Assembly (NCBI GenBank): GCA_008973525.1
Contig: WACJ01000007.1
Coordinates: forward strand, 744,001-808,000
DNA from: Stenopsyche tienmushanensis
Lineage: Eukaryota; Arthropoda; Insecta; Trichoptera; Stenopsychidae
Direction: 5' to 3'
Length of the DNA stretch: 64,000 nt
Shown: positions 50,522-63,650 of the stretch, one piece after another
How the letters are laid out: every line of letters begins with the position of its first letter
How positions within the stretch are numbered: the stretch's first letter is position 1
The notes under the pieces: generated by a model
What the model was told of the DNA's origin: nothing
Databases searched by the model: none
Seen by the model: the letters and a program-made list of their open reading frames with translations, nothing else
Program-made: the position numbers and the translations under genes

Positions 50522-53001
50522 GATACTATAATAAATAATTTATATTTGAATAATTGTATACATTATACGATAATCTGTAGATATTTAGTTTTTAATTAAT
50601 GCTGATATTCAATTCTGATCGACTTTATTATGACGAATTTTTTTTTAGGCTGAAAACCCCTGGTTTCTTTTTGTTCCCAGCATCCCTTTCGGTGTACTCT
50701 AGTTTTCTCGGAAAACATTCGCACGTGATTGACATGAGATTTAATGCTGTTGCCGAAGCAATACAGGTATAGTTCGTAATCTGGCCCGAAACTAATCTCA
50801 ACGGTTCATTATTTACTTTACCTACGGAACATACCCTCTTTTGCAAGATCAAATTATCGCTCTTATTTATCTTCAAATCTTCAATGTAGCCCGAACGATC
50901 AATTTCAAAAAAATAGTTCCCATATGTAAGACTTGCTATTAAATTGTGTATTTATTTTCAATATTTCATTTTTGTAAAATGATCAATATGTGAAGATTTT
51001 GCTAGAATAACAGAAATAAATAATGTGAAAATTGTACGAGAGTTAAGCTAAGGACAATAAACAGTAACAGAGTTATCGGTTGCAAAAATCTGATCATTGA
51101 TATAATATATTCACTGTGCGTTTCTAATAGTTTATGTAAGTTGAAAGTTTGGAAATATTAAATAGTTATCACCTTAAAGTTTTGAATTTCATACATTTAT
51201 AAAGATAATTTATATTGCAAATACGCAAAATTAAAAAAAAACGAACGCTTTGATTCGTTGATTTGAGAACTTATATACCAACTTGAAGATTACATTCCAT
51301 ATTTAAGTTTGTAAGCACTTGTGAATGTTATAAAGTAACGTATTAAATATTGAGAACTACGATTCCAATAGGCAAAACAGTTCAAATCAAAAGCATCTCA
51401 GTGCTTTGGGGAAGAAAGAGATTTTTAGGTACATATATAAAAATTTGCTAATTTATTACAAAATTTCAATGCCTAAATTGCATTTTTAAGCTGATAGTCT
51501 TGCGTGTCACCTCATTGATCGATTTGAGATAATATTTTGTAGATTAAAATCAAACCAAGTGGTCATAAATTATTCAATCGCAAGCTAATATAAAACTTAA
51601 TCAATTCAAAATGAAATTAAAATCTCCTTCCATTTTGAGTTGCTTATATCGTATAAATATCTTTATTGTTCTTTCTTTTGCAATGTTTTAAGCACCCTTA
51701 CCCCAAAAAACCCAGAATACTCTCTTAAGAAAACTTCAACAGCCACCGATTAAGCCGATCAATCATCCAATATTTTGATCGGTCACATCATCATCTTCAA
51801 ATCGGACGTTTGAAATTACCCCAGCGGAAGGGTTGAAATTGCACACAAATCAACGACGTTTCGATTGTATATTTATCATCCATCCAGTGGTGGAGTTAAT
51901 ATTCGCAGGCAGCTGTTTGGATGAGTGTATAAAAAGATAATTATTGCCAGTTGCTCGTCAGTTCATAGGTGTCGCTAATGTCACGTTGCTCCCTCGCACT
52001 GTCATTCGCAAGATTGATTGCGATCCAACGTTAGTCGTGACGCGAGCCATATTGATTTATGCCGAACCGATTTTTTATGCCTTTCACAAAATCAGGGGGG
52101 TATAAATTAAGCGAATATCCCATTAAATAAATGATAAAGAAAAAACGCGCCGTGATATACCCGGGACTAGACTCACCCAAATGCCGTGTATCATATTTTA
52201 CCAGGGGCGGTCCGTTTTTGAAATACACGCTCATTTTTGAAGGTATTTTATAATGTAAGAGAAATAATATCATATTTATATAAGGCGTATACATTTAATT
52301 TTTTAAAAGGTCAATTAATTCATCTGCGTTTTGCAATTATATGATAATGAAAAGGGGAAAATTTGCCATGAAGTTATTAATAAAAACATTGTTTCGACCC
52401 AAGACTTCTTGGGGGAAAATGTAGCATATTTTTAAAACGTCCTTTTATAAAACTTGGTAAGTTTTAGGAATTTTTATATTGTCAGGTTTCTATCGGTAAC
52501 ATTCAAAGCAATCGTAAATGTATTCGCCGAGATCTCAAACAATAATTTACTCGCCACTGATATAGGGGTGTTTCACTTCGTTGAACAAACGCGGAACGGC
52601 AATAAATCTGCGAGCAATAATTGCGCCCCGGCGCAAAGGGTTGAAGGTACAAAAACGCACAAACACACAAAAAATATATATATCTCGATATCGTGCACAA
52701 AAGGTTAATTTTATGGGTTTGACATTTTCTCTGTTTTCCTACCCTGACTCCACCCTGTACGATATAAATTTTGCACATTCTGGTGATTCGGTAATGCGGT
52801 TCACATCCGCGCGGGGACAATAGACGGGTTTTTTTCGTTGTGCCAAAAAAAAAAATTAAACGACCTTGGTTCGATAAAATTTGATTTCGCATAGATTTGT
52901 AGGGTTTAATCGTTGATAAAAGGCATAAAGACGCATAAAAAGGTTTTTTTTAAAGGCATGAGAAATAAATTATATTAAAAATAATGTATAAAAATAAAAT
53001 T
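50522..53001. other. AT-rich non-coding stretch
   Basis: No gene recognised. A perfect 8-base stem CCGATCAA/TTGATCGG lies at 51755-51782. The 129-codon minus-strand frame at 52503-52892, the longest in the window, overlaps two plus-strand frames, is Arg/Cys/Tyr-rich and matches nothing known. Confidence 0.4.
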
Positions 53002-53635
53002 AGGGAATCCAATCCCGAGCTCCCGAGATTAGTCCCGGGATCCCAGTATCGAGATTTTCAATAATTTAAGCAATTACATTGATAAATTTGATCAAAAATT
53101 GCTGATAAGTCCATTTATTTAAACTAAAATATAGCTTGAAGTCGAAAGAATTTTATTTCCGATTTCCCGACAAATTATTTATTTTTGTCGCTGCAGATGA
53201 ATATTTATATACTATAATAATTTGATGTGATTTGTAATTATATTACGGAGGAATACAAAAAATCTGAACCCCGTATCTATTATATTTCATATCGATATTC
53301 CCATTATAATAGTCGAGGTGTAGTAAATACATCACCGGTGGGAAAAGTTTAATATAACAATTTTAAAGACATATGTACTGTATATATGTATACATATATT
53401 ATACAGTTAATGCCTCTAGGCGTCGCCTATGTTCGCCAATTAATAGTTACGCCACTGTTTCCAAGCGTCTAGATTTCGGTGGGAATGTCTCAATTTAGTA
53501 GCCTTCATCGTGCTGGTGAGGTGTACGATTTCTGTTAGATAAAAAATTCAATCCCGAATTGTTCAGGATTACGTTTACTAATCCCGGGATTCATGAGCAT
53601 CTATAACTGTCCGGGATCCCGGGATTGGATTCTCT
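53002..53635 (+). mobile_element. GGGAATCC-ended repeat family, copy C (most complete)
   Basis: Starts AGGGAATCCAATCCCGAG and ends TCCCGGGATTGGATTCTCT: long inverted ends with internal repeats of TCCCGGGAT. The interior matches copies A and B. No coding frame. No clean target duplication was found (flanks ATAAAATT and ACTCCCAA), so the superfamily cannot be named with confidence. Confidence 0.78.
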
Positions 53636-56205
53636 ACTCCCAATTGAAATGGCCGCTATAGTATTATGTATCGACAATAAATTTGGAAACGCTTTATAAA
53701 CTCATCCGATAATTTATAAATTTAAAAAAATGTACAGTTTTGTGTCAATATCTTGCTGGAATGTGAAATTTCACCCTAAAATTCGAAGACCTAAAAGTAC
53801 TGCATTTTCTTGACGTATTTTCAAGTAATCCTCTTTATTTAATTCGGTTTATTTTTTTTAAAACTCCAGTATTTCGCCTCCAAACCAACCCCTCGCCATC
53901 ACATTTCCACCTCCATGTTTAATTATATACACTCTTCTGAAGTGCGTTACGATTTTGTTCAGCGAACAAAAACTCTTTTCTTTAGGCTGAAAATTTCAAA
54001 TTCAATATCGAGCGTACGAAAAATTGGATAAAAATAAGTTTGTAGTATTCTTTTACTTTGAACTTTCATCGTCATCATTTCAATTTCTACAAAAAAAATC
54101 CTATAATTTTTTTGAGTGATGTCTTATGATATGTACAAGATGGTTATAACCCTTTCCTATAAATCGACATTAAAGAGACCCTAATTCTGTAAAGGACTGA
54201 ATATTCCTGCAATATGATAATGATATGATATGCTATTTTATAAAAACCAAAAGTAGGTAAACAATAATTTAATAGAAACCATGAAAATGAACATTTTTCA
54301 TATTTTGACATTTGACATTGAAACATATTATCGTCGTGTTTATCCGCGTCTTTAATAAAATAATATGTCACATCTAAATCAGAAAAAATACAGGACCACC
54401 GTGTTTTTGAGTTTCAAGTGACAAATCGCCGAAAGCGATTTGGCAGCTGAATCGCTTTCGACATAATTCATGGGATCCGTCTTAAATATTTCAACCCTTG
54501 CATGAACGCGAGCGGATGTCAGAGCTATAATTGTCCGGCTTATATTATCCCTCCCACAATTCACTTCCTGGGGCTGGGATTAAAGAAGATTTTACTTACG
54601 TGTGAGTTCACGGATGCAAAGAAAAATATATAATCACGTTGGCAAACACAATGGGATCTCGTTATTGTATCGCTCCAGGTACGAACAATATTTTATACTC
54701 AATATTTATTTATTTTATTAAGGAAACACACCTAACATCATGTAATTTGGCAATTACACGGATATTATTCCAACACACACAGTGTATAAATAAAATTCGA
54801 TTGAATAACCATCGAAGATTTATGATAATTATGAAATTCAAATTTAACAGAAGCAGTAAAAATTATTGACAGCCAAATCTTCATATTGTGATTTTGATAC
54901 GCGCCAATTTATTAATAGCATAATTAATGTGCTACCTGGCAATAAACTCATTGTTGGCGTTTAATTATGACATTTACAGTGATAAAATTATATAACGATA
55001 GCATGAAAACTCAATTCAGATATGTAAAAATTAAATACATACTAATGTCATTGAATAATAATTCCATCTGTTTTTCCAGCGATATTGATTTATAGATAAC
55101 ATAAAACAGCGCGTTTAAACGACACTTCAATTCAGGTTGTTATATAATTTATTACCGAATGCAGTTATTCAAATATATGCGACTTCTATGAATTTTTTGA
55201 CGCGCTGACACATTGACATCTTCATTTGCAGTTTACTGTGGTTTAAAAACGTATTATAAAATTATATCGAGCCGAATCGGCGTTAGATATTTTTGTTCAT
55301 TGATAAATTCAAATAGAAATTTTCATTATTTGCAATTCATCAATCAAATATTTTCTTCTTTAAAATAATAGCTATTGTGTTATTTGCTCCTTTTTAAATG
55401 CTGTTTTTTATATTAATTTTGTTTTCACTCATTTTGGTGTCATTCATCTCGACGAATATGCAATTTAACTTATTATATTCCAAACAAATCATTATTAACC
55501 ATTTTTATACAAGATTTTTTTCTAAATTTACCATGCTTTTTAATTGTTTGTCAACGCATACAATGCAGTATTTACAAAAATATGTATGGCATAACCAAAA
55601 CTAAACATGCTTCGATAATTTTATGGCTCGAATAATAACCCCTGGATATTTAAACAAGGGGTGGTATAAATATTCAATGATACTCAATCTGTTGTCAACT
55701 CAAGTTTGTCAATTTAATCTAAAAAAAATTGTTTGCAAGAATTTAAGTTTTAATTATAATTATAGCAATTGGATATACTAAGGTAATTTAAAGTAAACCA
55801 AGATTCTTAAAATATATTCGGTATAAAAATAAATTACACTGAATATTATAAAAATTGGTAGTTTACGTTGGTTTGTGAAATTTCATTTAGAATAATATTC
55901 TTTATTAAATGGATGATTGATTTTATCTATCGAATAGACTACTTTTGAAAAAAATAAATATTCTGTGTAGATCTGTAAAGATGATGAACTATGAGATATT
56001 TAATATACCCCCAACATGCGAACAACTAGTCTTCACAACAAAACTTCTAATAAAACATATCCATGGAAAATGATTAATCAAAATAATATGTAAAATTGCT
56101 CCATTTCGTCCTTCATTTTTATTACGTAAGATTAAATATATGTTTGTCTGTCTGTTCTCTAAACAATCTTACATACTGTCAAAATCAGTTTATACTGATC
56201 ACTCA
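53636..56205. other. AT-rich non-coding stretch
   Basis: No gene recognised apart from the hairpin noted at 54430-54460. Open frames under 80 codons. Confidence 0.45.
54430..54460. other. Perfect 11-bp inverted repeat
   Basis: CGAAAGCGATT (54430-54440) and AATCGCTTTCG (54450-54460) are exact complements around TGGCAGCTG. The preceding AAATCGC (54424-54430 region) can pair alternatively with GCGATTT, so two mutually exclusive stems are possible. Confidence 0.75.
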
Positions 56206-57010
56206 CACATCACTCAATAAGTTCGTAAAATGACTAATAAAACAACAACTCTTTTAATAAGCTAACCAAATAACATAATCTCCTTCAAGAGTCATATATT
56301 CATTCCAATGCTTCTATAACATTTCGATGTCTTTTTTATAGAACGATTTATCTTTGGCCTCAAAACAGGCTTCAGTTTCGGCAATCACTTCTAACTGGAG
56401 CCAAATTCTTTTTAGGTCTGCAAACAGATATTCATAGTAGTCACTGGGAACCAGATCTGGATAATACGGTGGATGGGGAGCAATTCAAAGTACAATTCGC
56501 GGAATTTTGCCATTGTTGCAATCACCTTGTGACAGTGCATTGTCTTGTTTGAGAGTGCACTTTTTTCTTCTTCATTGGGGTTGTTTTTTTGCAATTCCTT
56601 CCGTCAAACGCACCAATAACGCCATGTAATACTCGCTATTGATGGTTCTTGGTTTCATAACGTAATCGATGAATAAATTACCTTGTACATCCTAAAATAC
56701 GGAGGCCAAAACCTTACCTTTTAATTGCGATTCAACTGCTCCAAGTGGCGCTCTGAATTGTCGACGTATTATTGCTTTTGATCGAATTTATGTAAACGCG
56801 GTATCCACTTCGAATAGGGCTTTCTTATGGACAAATATTTATGCAAAATGGTGAATACACTGCCTTTTGATATCTTTAATGCATCAGCTATCTTTCGCAA
56901 CTACAATTTATGATCAACCAAAGAATTTTCTGGATTCAATTTCAAATTTGAGCGACTGAATTGTGTGAACAAATTGCCAAATGGATCGCATTTGGCAAGC
57001 ATCATTATTG
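56206..57010 (-). mobile_element. Irritans-like mariner, heavily decayed, third lineage
   Basis: The plus-strand end CACATCACTCAATAAGTTCG (about 56206-56225) matches the miniature element at 7605. The minus strand yields, across frame shifts, LRKIADALKISKGSVFTIL (helix-turn-helix), SKWIPRL, GKVLASVF, FIDYVMKPRTINSEYY, KQDNA (second catalytic Asp), HPPYYPDLVPSDYY (third Asp) and VIAETEACFEAKDKSFYKK near the C terminus. The segment with the first Asp is deleted, between the HTH linker and GKVLASVF. The N-terminal end and 5' terminal repeat are not visible. Confidence 0.88.
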
Positions 57011-58787
57011 GAAAAAATGCTACAAATTAGCAATAGAATTGCATACTATATGTTATTGTTATGTCATCATCTATATTTTCCTTCCATTAAGCGTTTGAGT
57101 TGAGCGAAGCCGCCGATGCTTTATATAATTGTTCAAATATGTTACTAAACTCAGCTTTTTGGTAGTTAATTTAACTTCGATAGCTCTACATATAAAGTCA
57201 GACAAGCAAGTAGATTGTCGTTAGTTAGTCGTAAATCGATTTATATGAGTAACGTTCAGGTGTGCCAAACAATTGGTATTTAACAGCATTTTAGGCATGG
57301 CCGTTAGGAGCATGGAATGGAATATGCATGTGAACTGAACGGTAAATAGGAAGAGATAAACAACGGTCGCGAAGGAGGCTAAAAGAGATGGTCTTTGGAT
57401 GATGATGGTGGGATATTTAGGTAATAAATAGAGAGGTGAACTGGTCCAGGGTCCAGGGCTACTGGGCGGGGCGGGGCGCAGCAGCTGCGCGATCAGTCGG
57501 CCAGCTGCTCCTCCCCACTACACCCAAATTCCCCTCCACCAAACCATCTCATATTCGCGCAATAACCAACTACCAATTATTCTATTTATCCCGACCTTAT
57601 ATGTGTATCATTACGCCATTATGCTGTGACTATTTCATCGCGTATTTCTAAAAAATCTCCCAAACAAAATCAATTTTTTCAAAATATTTGTATTGGAATT
57701 TATTCTCGTCTCCTCAATGACATGATAGTTTTTATGTATTATACAACTGAACTATACAAAAATTAATCATCGATAATAGCAAATTTACTTGTAATTTGAT
57801 TATGTCTAAAGGTAAAAAATCGCATTCATAAGGTTCCTCATATTATGAAATAACTGCCATCGACGTAACAGAAAAATACTGCCAATTTAAAACGCCACAA
57901 TAGTTTTGAAAATTTTTAAGAGTTCAGACTATATCAGATCATAAACAGCTTATGGTTCAATATAAAAACCTTTGGTTCAAATGATGGCATTAAGTCTGAT
58001 GGCTCGAATTACGACCTTATGAGATCTTCGGTTTTTTATGTCCAATCGATGTTTCAAAATATTAATGAACATTTACTTTACACAAATACGATTATTTTAT
58101 GGCAAATTCTCATTAATTCAAAAAGGAGCTTGGGTGTGTATATTTCATTAACACTTTAAGGTCTTCAAACAAATCCCTAATTATTTGCAACATTTTAAAA
58201 AAATATTATTTCATAATTTATACTAATTATTGCAGCTGCATATATATTATTTCGGTTGTTGGTTGTTTTTATCAATTTTTTTAGTAAAAAAATTGTAATG
58301 TATTCATGGAATTTGAGGTCCTACTGATTTTTGGTCAAGAGAAAAATGTATATTTGGATAATAATCATCATTTTTGGTAATATTTACCTATGGTAAAAAT
58401 CTGATTCATCATTACTGCATAAGAAGGTTTTTGCTATACACAAGAAACATCATCTTTATTTCCATCAACTAACATTAATCTTTTCAATTCAACATCTATT
58501 ATATTACATGCATACAATCACTGTCATCACTCATTTCAAGCTCATCTATATCGGGCTTTTTTTCACTATTTTTGGTATTTTATAATAGCTGTCAATTTTG
58601 CATAAAAATACTTCGAGTATAAAATTACAATAAAAATATCAAGAGAAATGAAGCCGTCCTCAATTGTACATGTCAAGAACCAATTTCAATATGTCAAGTG
58701 CCAATCTGATCAATAGCGATCCTCTCGTTTGTTATTTCTATTAAAAACATATATAAATACTGAGAAATAAAAAAATAATCACCGTAT
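57011..58787. other. Non-coding; GC-rich patch at 57430-57560
   Basis: The patch includes GGGCGGGGCGGGGCGCAGC and a perfect 6-base stem GCGCAG-CAG-CTGCGC (57476-57490). A 71-codon frame across it looks like chance. TTAAGCGTTTGAGTTGAGCG at 57087 resembles the TTAA end at 58788. Confidence 0.35.
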
Positions 58788-58865
58788 TTAACCGTTTGAG
58801 CGCAAAGCAGCGTCATATTTTTGCGATAAATTTTCGCTAAAAGTGCAGCGTGACGATTCATAGAC
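58788..58865 (+). mobile_element. Possible TTAA-type element end
   Basis: TTAACCGTTTGAGCGCAAAG followed by a GCAGCGTCAT tract and later GCAGCGTGACG has the look of a piggyBac-like terminus. No inverted partner was found in the window. Confidence 0.3.
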
Positions 58866-59239
58866 GTTGAACTAATAAGAAATTGGTTTATATTTCATGA
58901 AGATTTATTATTTGGTATGTTATTAAAATTATATTTAAAAAATACATTCGTATTAAAAATACAGTAACATTTTTGGTTAAAGTTTGCAACCAAGGTTTAT
59001 TGCTAGTTAACATAAATATCTCCTGAAAACTTCTAACTCTTATAGATTTTTTTATTATGTTTAATTTCAAGTAGGCGGTGAATTGAACTGATTGATATTT
59101 TAAGAGAAAAATAATAATTCTCTGTCTGAAACGATGCTGTCAGTGGTTTAACACCTACCATTAGATTATCTGGTAAATTCTGCATATGAAATCTCATTTG
59201 AATATGAAAGTAAAACGTAAACGTACAATAATCGTACAA

Positions 59240-59792
59240 TTAATGGTTAAAAATTAAAATTTTCATATGGATAGTTCACAGGCAAGATTTCTAGCATATT
59301 AGACAAATCAGATTAAAAAACTAACAGGTTCTTCAATCATACTACCCAAAACGACACAGAAAATTAATATATTTTGTCTTTATGTACCTCGCATACATAC
59401 ATACTTTGATACTTGAAGTCAGGCAACTCGTTCAGAAATAAAACTCAGAGATCATGCTACTTTCAATATAGAGCGTATAAAGAGGTGAATGTTCGATGGA
59501 GATGATGTGAATGTGCCCCTCATATGAAAGTATATTGAAAAGGCCATAGTTTTGCAATGACTTTCTGAATTAAAGTTATCAGAGAAATGGTAATTTAAAA
59601 ATACAATGTTTTAAGAGAGAAAAAAAAATCAAATAGTTCTGCAAATTAAGCAAAAAATTCATCTCATGATATCAGCGTCAATTTATTACATGAAGGTTTA
59701 TAAAAATATAAGGTCAATGATTGCCTCATACATACTATTCATTGAATCTTAAATGAAATGCAATCGGTTATGAGAAAGTCATTTGCAAAGGG
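59240..59792. other. AT-rich non-coding stretch
   Basis: No gene or repeat recognised. Confidence 0.4.
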
Positions 59793-59855
59793 TAGTTTCC
59801 CACCCCTCACATTCAGACTCGAGTGCGAACCCTTTTGGGGTCAGAGAGACTCTTC
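59793..59855 (+). mobile_element. Possible hAT 5' end fragment
   Basis: TAGTTTCCCACCCCTC followed by GCGAACCCTTTTGGGGTC matches the usual layout of hAT 5' termini (CAGTGTTTCCC then an ACCCCTTTTGGGGTC block). The first CAG is altered and no 3' end is seen. Confidence 0.3.
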
Positions 59856-62445
59856 AAATTCCAAAACTATTCAATCGTGAAACCACTCTGCATCCGAATT
59901 ACAGCTAAAAAACAATTAACGCGATATTATTGCCCCCCTTTTAATTGAATCGCTCAACCATGGGAATGTGTTGACTCTGACTTCGATATGCATGCACATA
60001 ATATTATTTAAAAACCACAATATATTTTTGGTATTATAACATGCAGTACCGTTATTCCAAAATTTTAAATCCCTTTTTTTTTAGATCGCTAGAAATCTGC
60101 CGGTAGGCTACTTTTACGATAAGAAAGCCCAAAATCGGTCATAAATTACATCCGAAATATATGAGCATCTTCCAGGAATTGAGGATTTACTATTAACATC
60201 TTCTCTTAAAACAATTAAAGTAAAAAGGGTCTAAGTAATGCTAAGGGAGAACGTCTACATGCAAAAAAATTAATGGCTTTCAAAAATGTAAACTGTTCAA
60301 TACCTGCTTCTTTTTTTGGACAGGTAATGTTTTTATATGGCATGATGGAGCTGTCGACAATGTGTAGTTAATTATTCACAGCCTTGAACAATACATTTTT
60401 CAATGTTTGTTGTTTCAAGCAAAAAAATGTATTGTTGCCGAGTGTATTTATCAAATATTGGTTATCAACTCTGTATGCACGTACAATATTGCTTGATAAA
60501 TACATTTTACAGTCACAAATCATGTATTATTTCCAACTTGATCCAGATTCTGATAGGGTTTTTATTGATCTTAATGGAGTATCGTATAAATAATTCATTG
60601 TTTATAATCGACCAAAAAATAATCATTTTGACTGACTTCGGCATGCCATGATAACATTCCATTTTCCTCTTTGCCGCCATTTGTTTTTGCTCTTTTAGAT
60701 GAGAACGGATCTTTTCGTCACAGTACAGTTAGTTAAACCGAGTGCTACATATTGATACATTTGAATATACTACTTGTCCAATGAGTTCTGGTCCCAGTAT
60801 GGATGTACGCGGATGTACGTCCACAAAAATAAATATCGACAGTGGTTTTCATTTGTTCAGTGTAATCCTTACAACCTTTGGAAAATGGAAAAAATCCTGA
60901 TGTTAATTGATCGTTAATGTTAGCGAATTTCAGGCTCGTGTAATATTTTACTTGTATTATAAAAAATGTCAAATTCTTGCGTCAATTTGGAATTAAACTA
61001 ATAGATTGGATCATTTATTAGAGTTCTAAAAAAACTTCATGTTCAAATGTTAAAATTGAAAAAAAAAATGATCATGTCATTCAATTTTATAAATTGGTAA
61101 TCTTTCTTTGGAAACTGTAACAATGATAGATTACATGAAATAATACTGCTGATGCATTTTCATTACATGATATACCCGAGAGCAAAATAAACTGGTATAT
61201 AAAAAAACCATTTACGTTTGTTATATTTAAAAAAAATGATAACACCGATATCAACGAGCACAATGACTTTTTATTGATAGTATGGAATCAATTTTCATAC
61301 TCACATTTGAGACTTGAATTGCCCTGATTCCGTCTGTGTACCGATATACAGGCCGAAGAGATAATTGCAATTACCCGGCACGGTGTCACTTCATGCGGAA
61401 CTAATACATGAAAAAAAATGTAGGTAAAAGAGAATTCCTATAAAAAAGTGAGTATCTGCGTGTCAAATCATTCTCAGGTAAGTTGTGGTGTGTCTTGCCA
61501 TCGCACTGAAACATCGCAAAAATCATTTCGAACTTTAAATTATTTACAGATACAGTAAATTAATATATGTGATATTATCTTTAAAGTTCCAAATGTTGGT
61601 ACACATTGTGAATTTTGAGTAGATATGAGCTTTTGATCGACTTTTTACCATTGTGCAATGACTAACTACTCCACGAAGGCATGTCAATCACAAATGTTTC
61701 ATTGTAAGAAGGTATTTTTAAATAAAACGAATTATAACGGTGATTGTATTATGTATGTGCTGTGAAAAATAACTATAATAGATTTTACCATAAATTTTCA
61801 TTACGTTTTTGAAGGACGATTCATCTAATTTTACAATTGCATGATTAAATTTACTTCTTTAAAAAAATCTATGCATTTAATTTTGCTCTGTATGGAAAAT
61901 TATAATGAAGCACAATAATAGATAGATAGCAATCGAAACATTAAAAATTGATATTAATTTCAATTAGTAGACCTTTTTATCAGTTTCAATCAATCAAATA
62001 AACATCGATACAAAAAAGCAAATCATTACATATTTTAAATATTAAAATGTCATTGAATCTACACGGTATAAAGACAATGGTAAGTCGCTGAAATTCCCAA
62101 AATGCTTGATTAATATCGAAAAAAATATATTATTAAAAATTGATAAAATCTGTATTCTTCACGTCTTAAGAGATCAAAGAGTGGCTGGTGAAATAAACTT
62201 CAAAAGACGAAGCACTATTTTTTTTAAAAAATAATCGACGGTAATATTCACCGAAACAAGAGTTTCTTGGATCCACTGCATTGCAAACCTCTAAGTCTGT
62301 CATGAATAAATCCTATCACGTTTTGGGTACCATTGATGATTTCCGCCGATGGCGCCTTTCCTCCACCATCGGCTGGTTATGAAACTCGTATAATATTATT
62401 CCCGCGCATAGGGAGTACGTGAGATTTTATCATAATAACCCGAAG
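59856..62445. other. AT-rich non-coding stretch
   Basis: No gene recognised. Overlapping 69- and 82-codon frames at 60384-60651 lack motifs. Confidence 0.45.
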
Positions 62446-62570
62446 CAGTGTTTTCCAAATGGTTTTTCAGCAGCTCGTAGAGCAGTGGAAGATTGGGATA
62501 TTGTTTTTCTTGTTTTCTCACTCTGCCCTATCTTGAACATAGTACTGAAGCACAATTCCGTCTGCTGATA
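62446..62570 (+). mobile_element. Possible hAT end
   Basis: CAGTGTTTTCCAAATGGTTT followed by CAGCAGCTCGTAGAGCAG fits a hAT-type terminus. The partner end does not appear before the window closes, so either a solo end or chance. Confidence 0.35.
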
Positions 62571-62639
62571 GATATTTAATTACATTTAAAATTGGCGAAA
62601 AATATATTCAAACACAGCTATCAAACAAAAATCGTAGAT

Positions 62640-63430
62640 GCGTTTTTTGGAAAATCGCACAAAAAAAAGCAATGACATCCATAGAAAAAGTGAAGATGCA
62701 TTTCATGAGTTTTAAAAACCGCATAACTTTGAAACAACTATATAAAATATACCAAGATAGTAAGATAGTTGAAATTAACATTTTAAAATTAACAACTCAA
62801 AATCGCTCTCGTCTTCGGAAGAAAAAGCTCAATGTCAACATTGTTCAGTGTAAATTTTATTAATTAGATAATAAAAAATCATAAAATGATGACTGTTATA
62901 AAAATGTCATTTTTTGACCTTATTTTTTCACAGTTTTAATTATTTTAAAAATAGTTAAAAATTAAAAATTGTAATAAATTTGGTAGGAACAATAGAGAGT
63001 TATATAGAAAAGATCTTCAATCAATTTTAAGTAAATCAGTTTATTAAAATTTGAAATATTATGTCAAAAGTGTCGAAAAAAGTAGCTTCAAAAAAAGCAC
63101 GTTTAAAGATTTCATTCCGGTAGAACCGGCTTAGTTGTCGCGTCACTAAAATAGCTATAACTCCGAAAATAATTGGAATTTTGGAAATTTCTTTGAATGA
63201 TATGTTTTTAAAAATTTGAATTTTGAATAAATGCAAAAAAATACAAAAAATACATTTTTTCAAAATCCTAAAATACCCCCTTAAAATGTATGGTCGTAAT
63301 TCAGCGATCTTCTAAATTTCGGTTAGTGTTGATGATTAATTTTCTATTTTATCAAAAATATATCGATACGTGCTCGTCATGAAATTTTAAAAAAAACCGC
63401 ATAACTTTGAAATCGCACAAAAAAGAGGTT
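62640..63430. repeat. Short dispersed repeat pair around ACCGCATAACTTTGAAA
   Basis: TCATGAG/A-TTTTAAA... followed by ACCGCATAACTTTGAAA occurs at about 62703-62734 and 63379-63412 in the same orientation. AATCGCACAAAAAA also occurs at 62654 and 63412. This suggests two diverged units of a repeat about 680 bases apart. The 63-codon frame at 62672-62863 lies in the first unit and is probably not coding. Confidence 0.45.
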
Positions 63431-63544
63431 TGAATGTTTATCATGATTATCATGGTGCAACCATAAACAACTCACTGCAGGGATAGGGCCTCTTTAACCA
63501 ATAAGTAAAAATAAGCAATATACTTGAAAAAGATTAATTATATC

Positions 63545-63650
63545 ATTCACATGTCGTTATTGATCGATAAATTTGGGTTAATGATCTATATAATCGTAAG
63601 ATCATTGTAAGAATTCGCTCGCAAGTAAGCGACCATACAGATTAATATTT
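63545..63650 (+). mobile_element. Fragment of the TTAA-type MITE family
   Basis: ATCATTCACATGTCGTTATT, GATAAATTTGGGTTAATG and ATCTATATAATCGTA align with the interiors of 37909-38455 and the inverse of 41394-41807. Ends are not recognisable. Confidence 0.5.

Noticed and set aside
52503..52892. Longest open frame (129 codons, minus strand)
   Set aside because: It overlaps two other frames on the opposite strand, has no domain, and its Arg/Cys/Tyr-rich content looks like a translation of non-coding DNA.
57436..57651. Frame beginning over a GC-rich patch
   Set aside because: The Ala/Gly/Arg run comes from the GGGCGGGGC tract and the rest is unrelated; no family.
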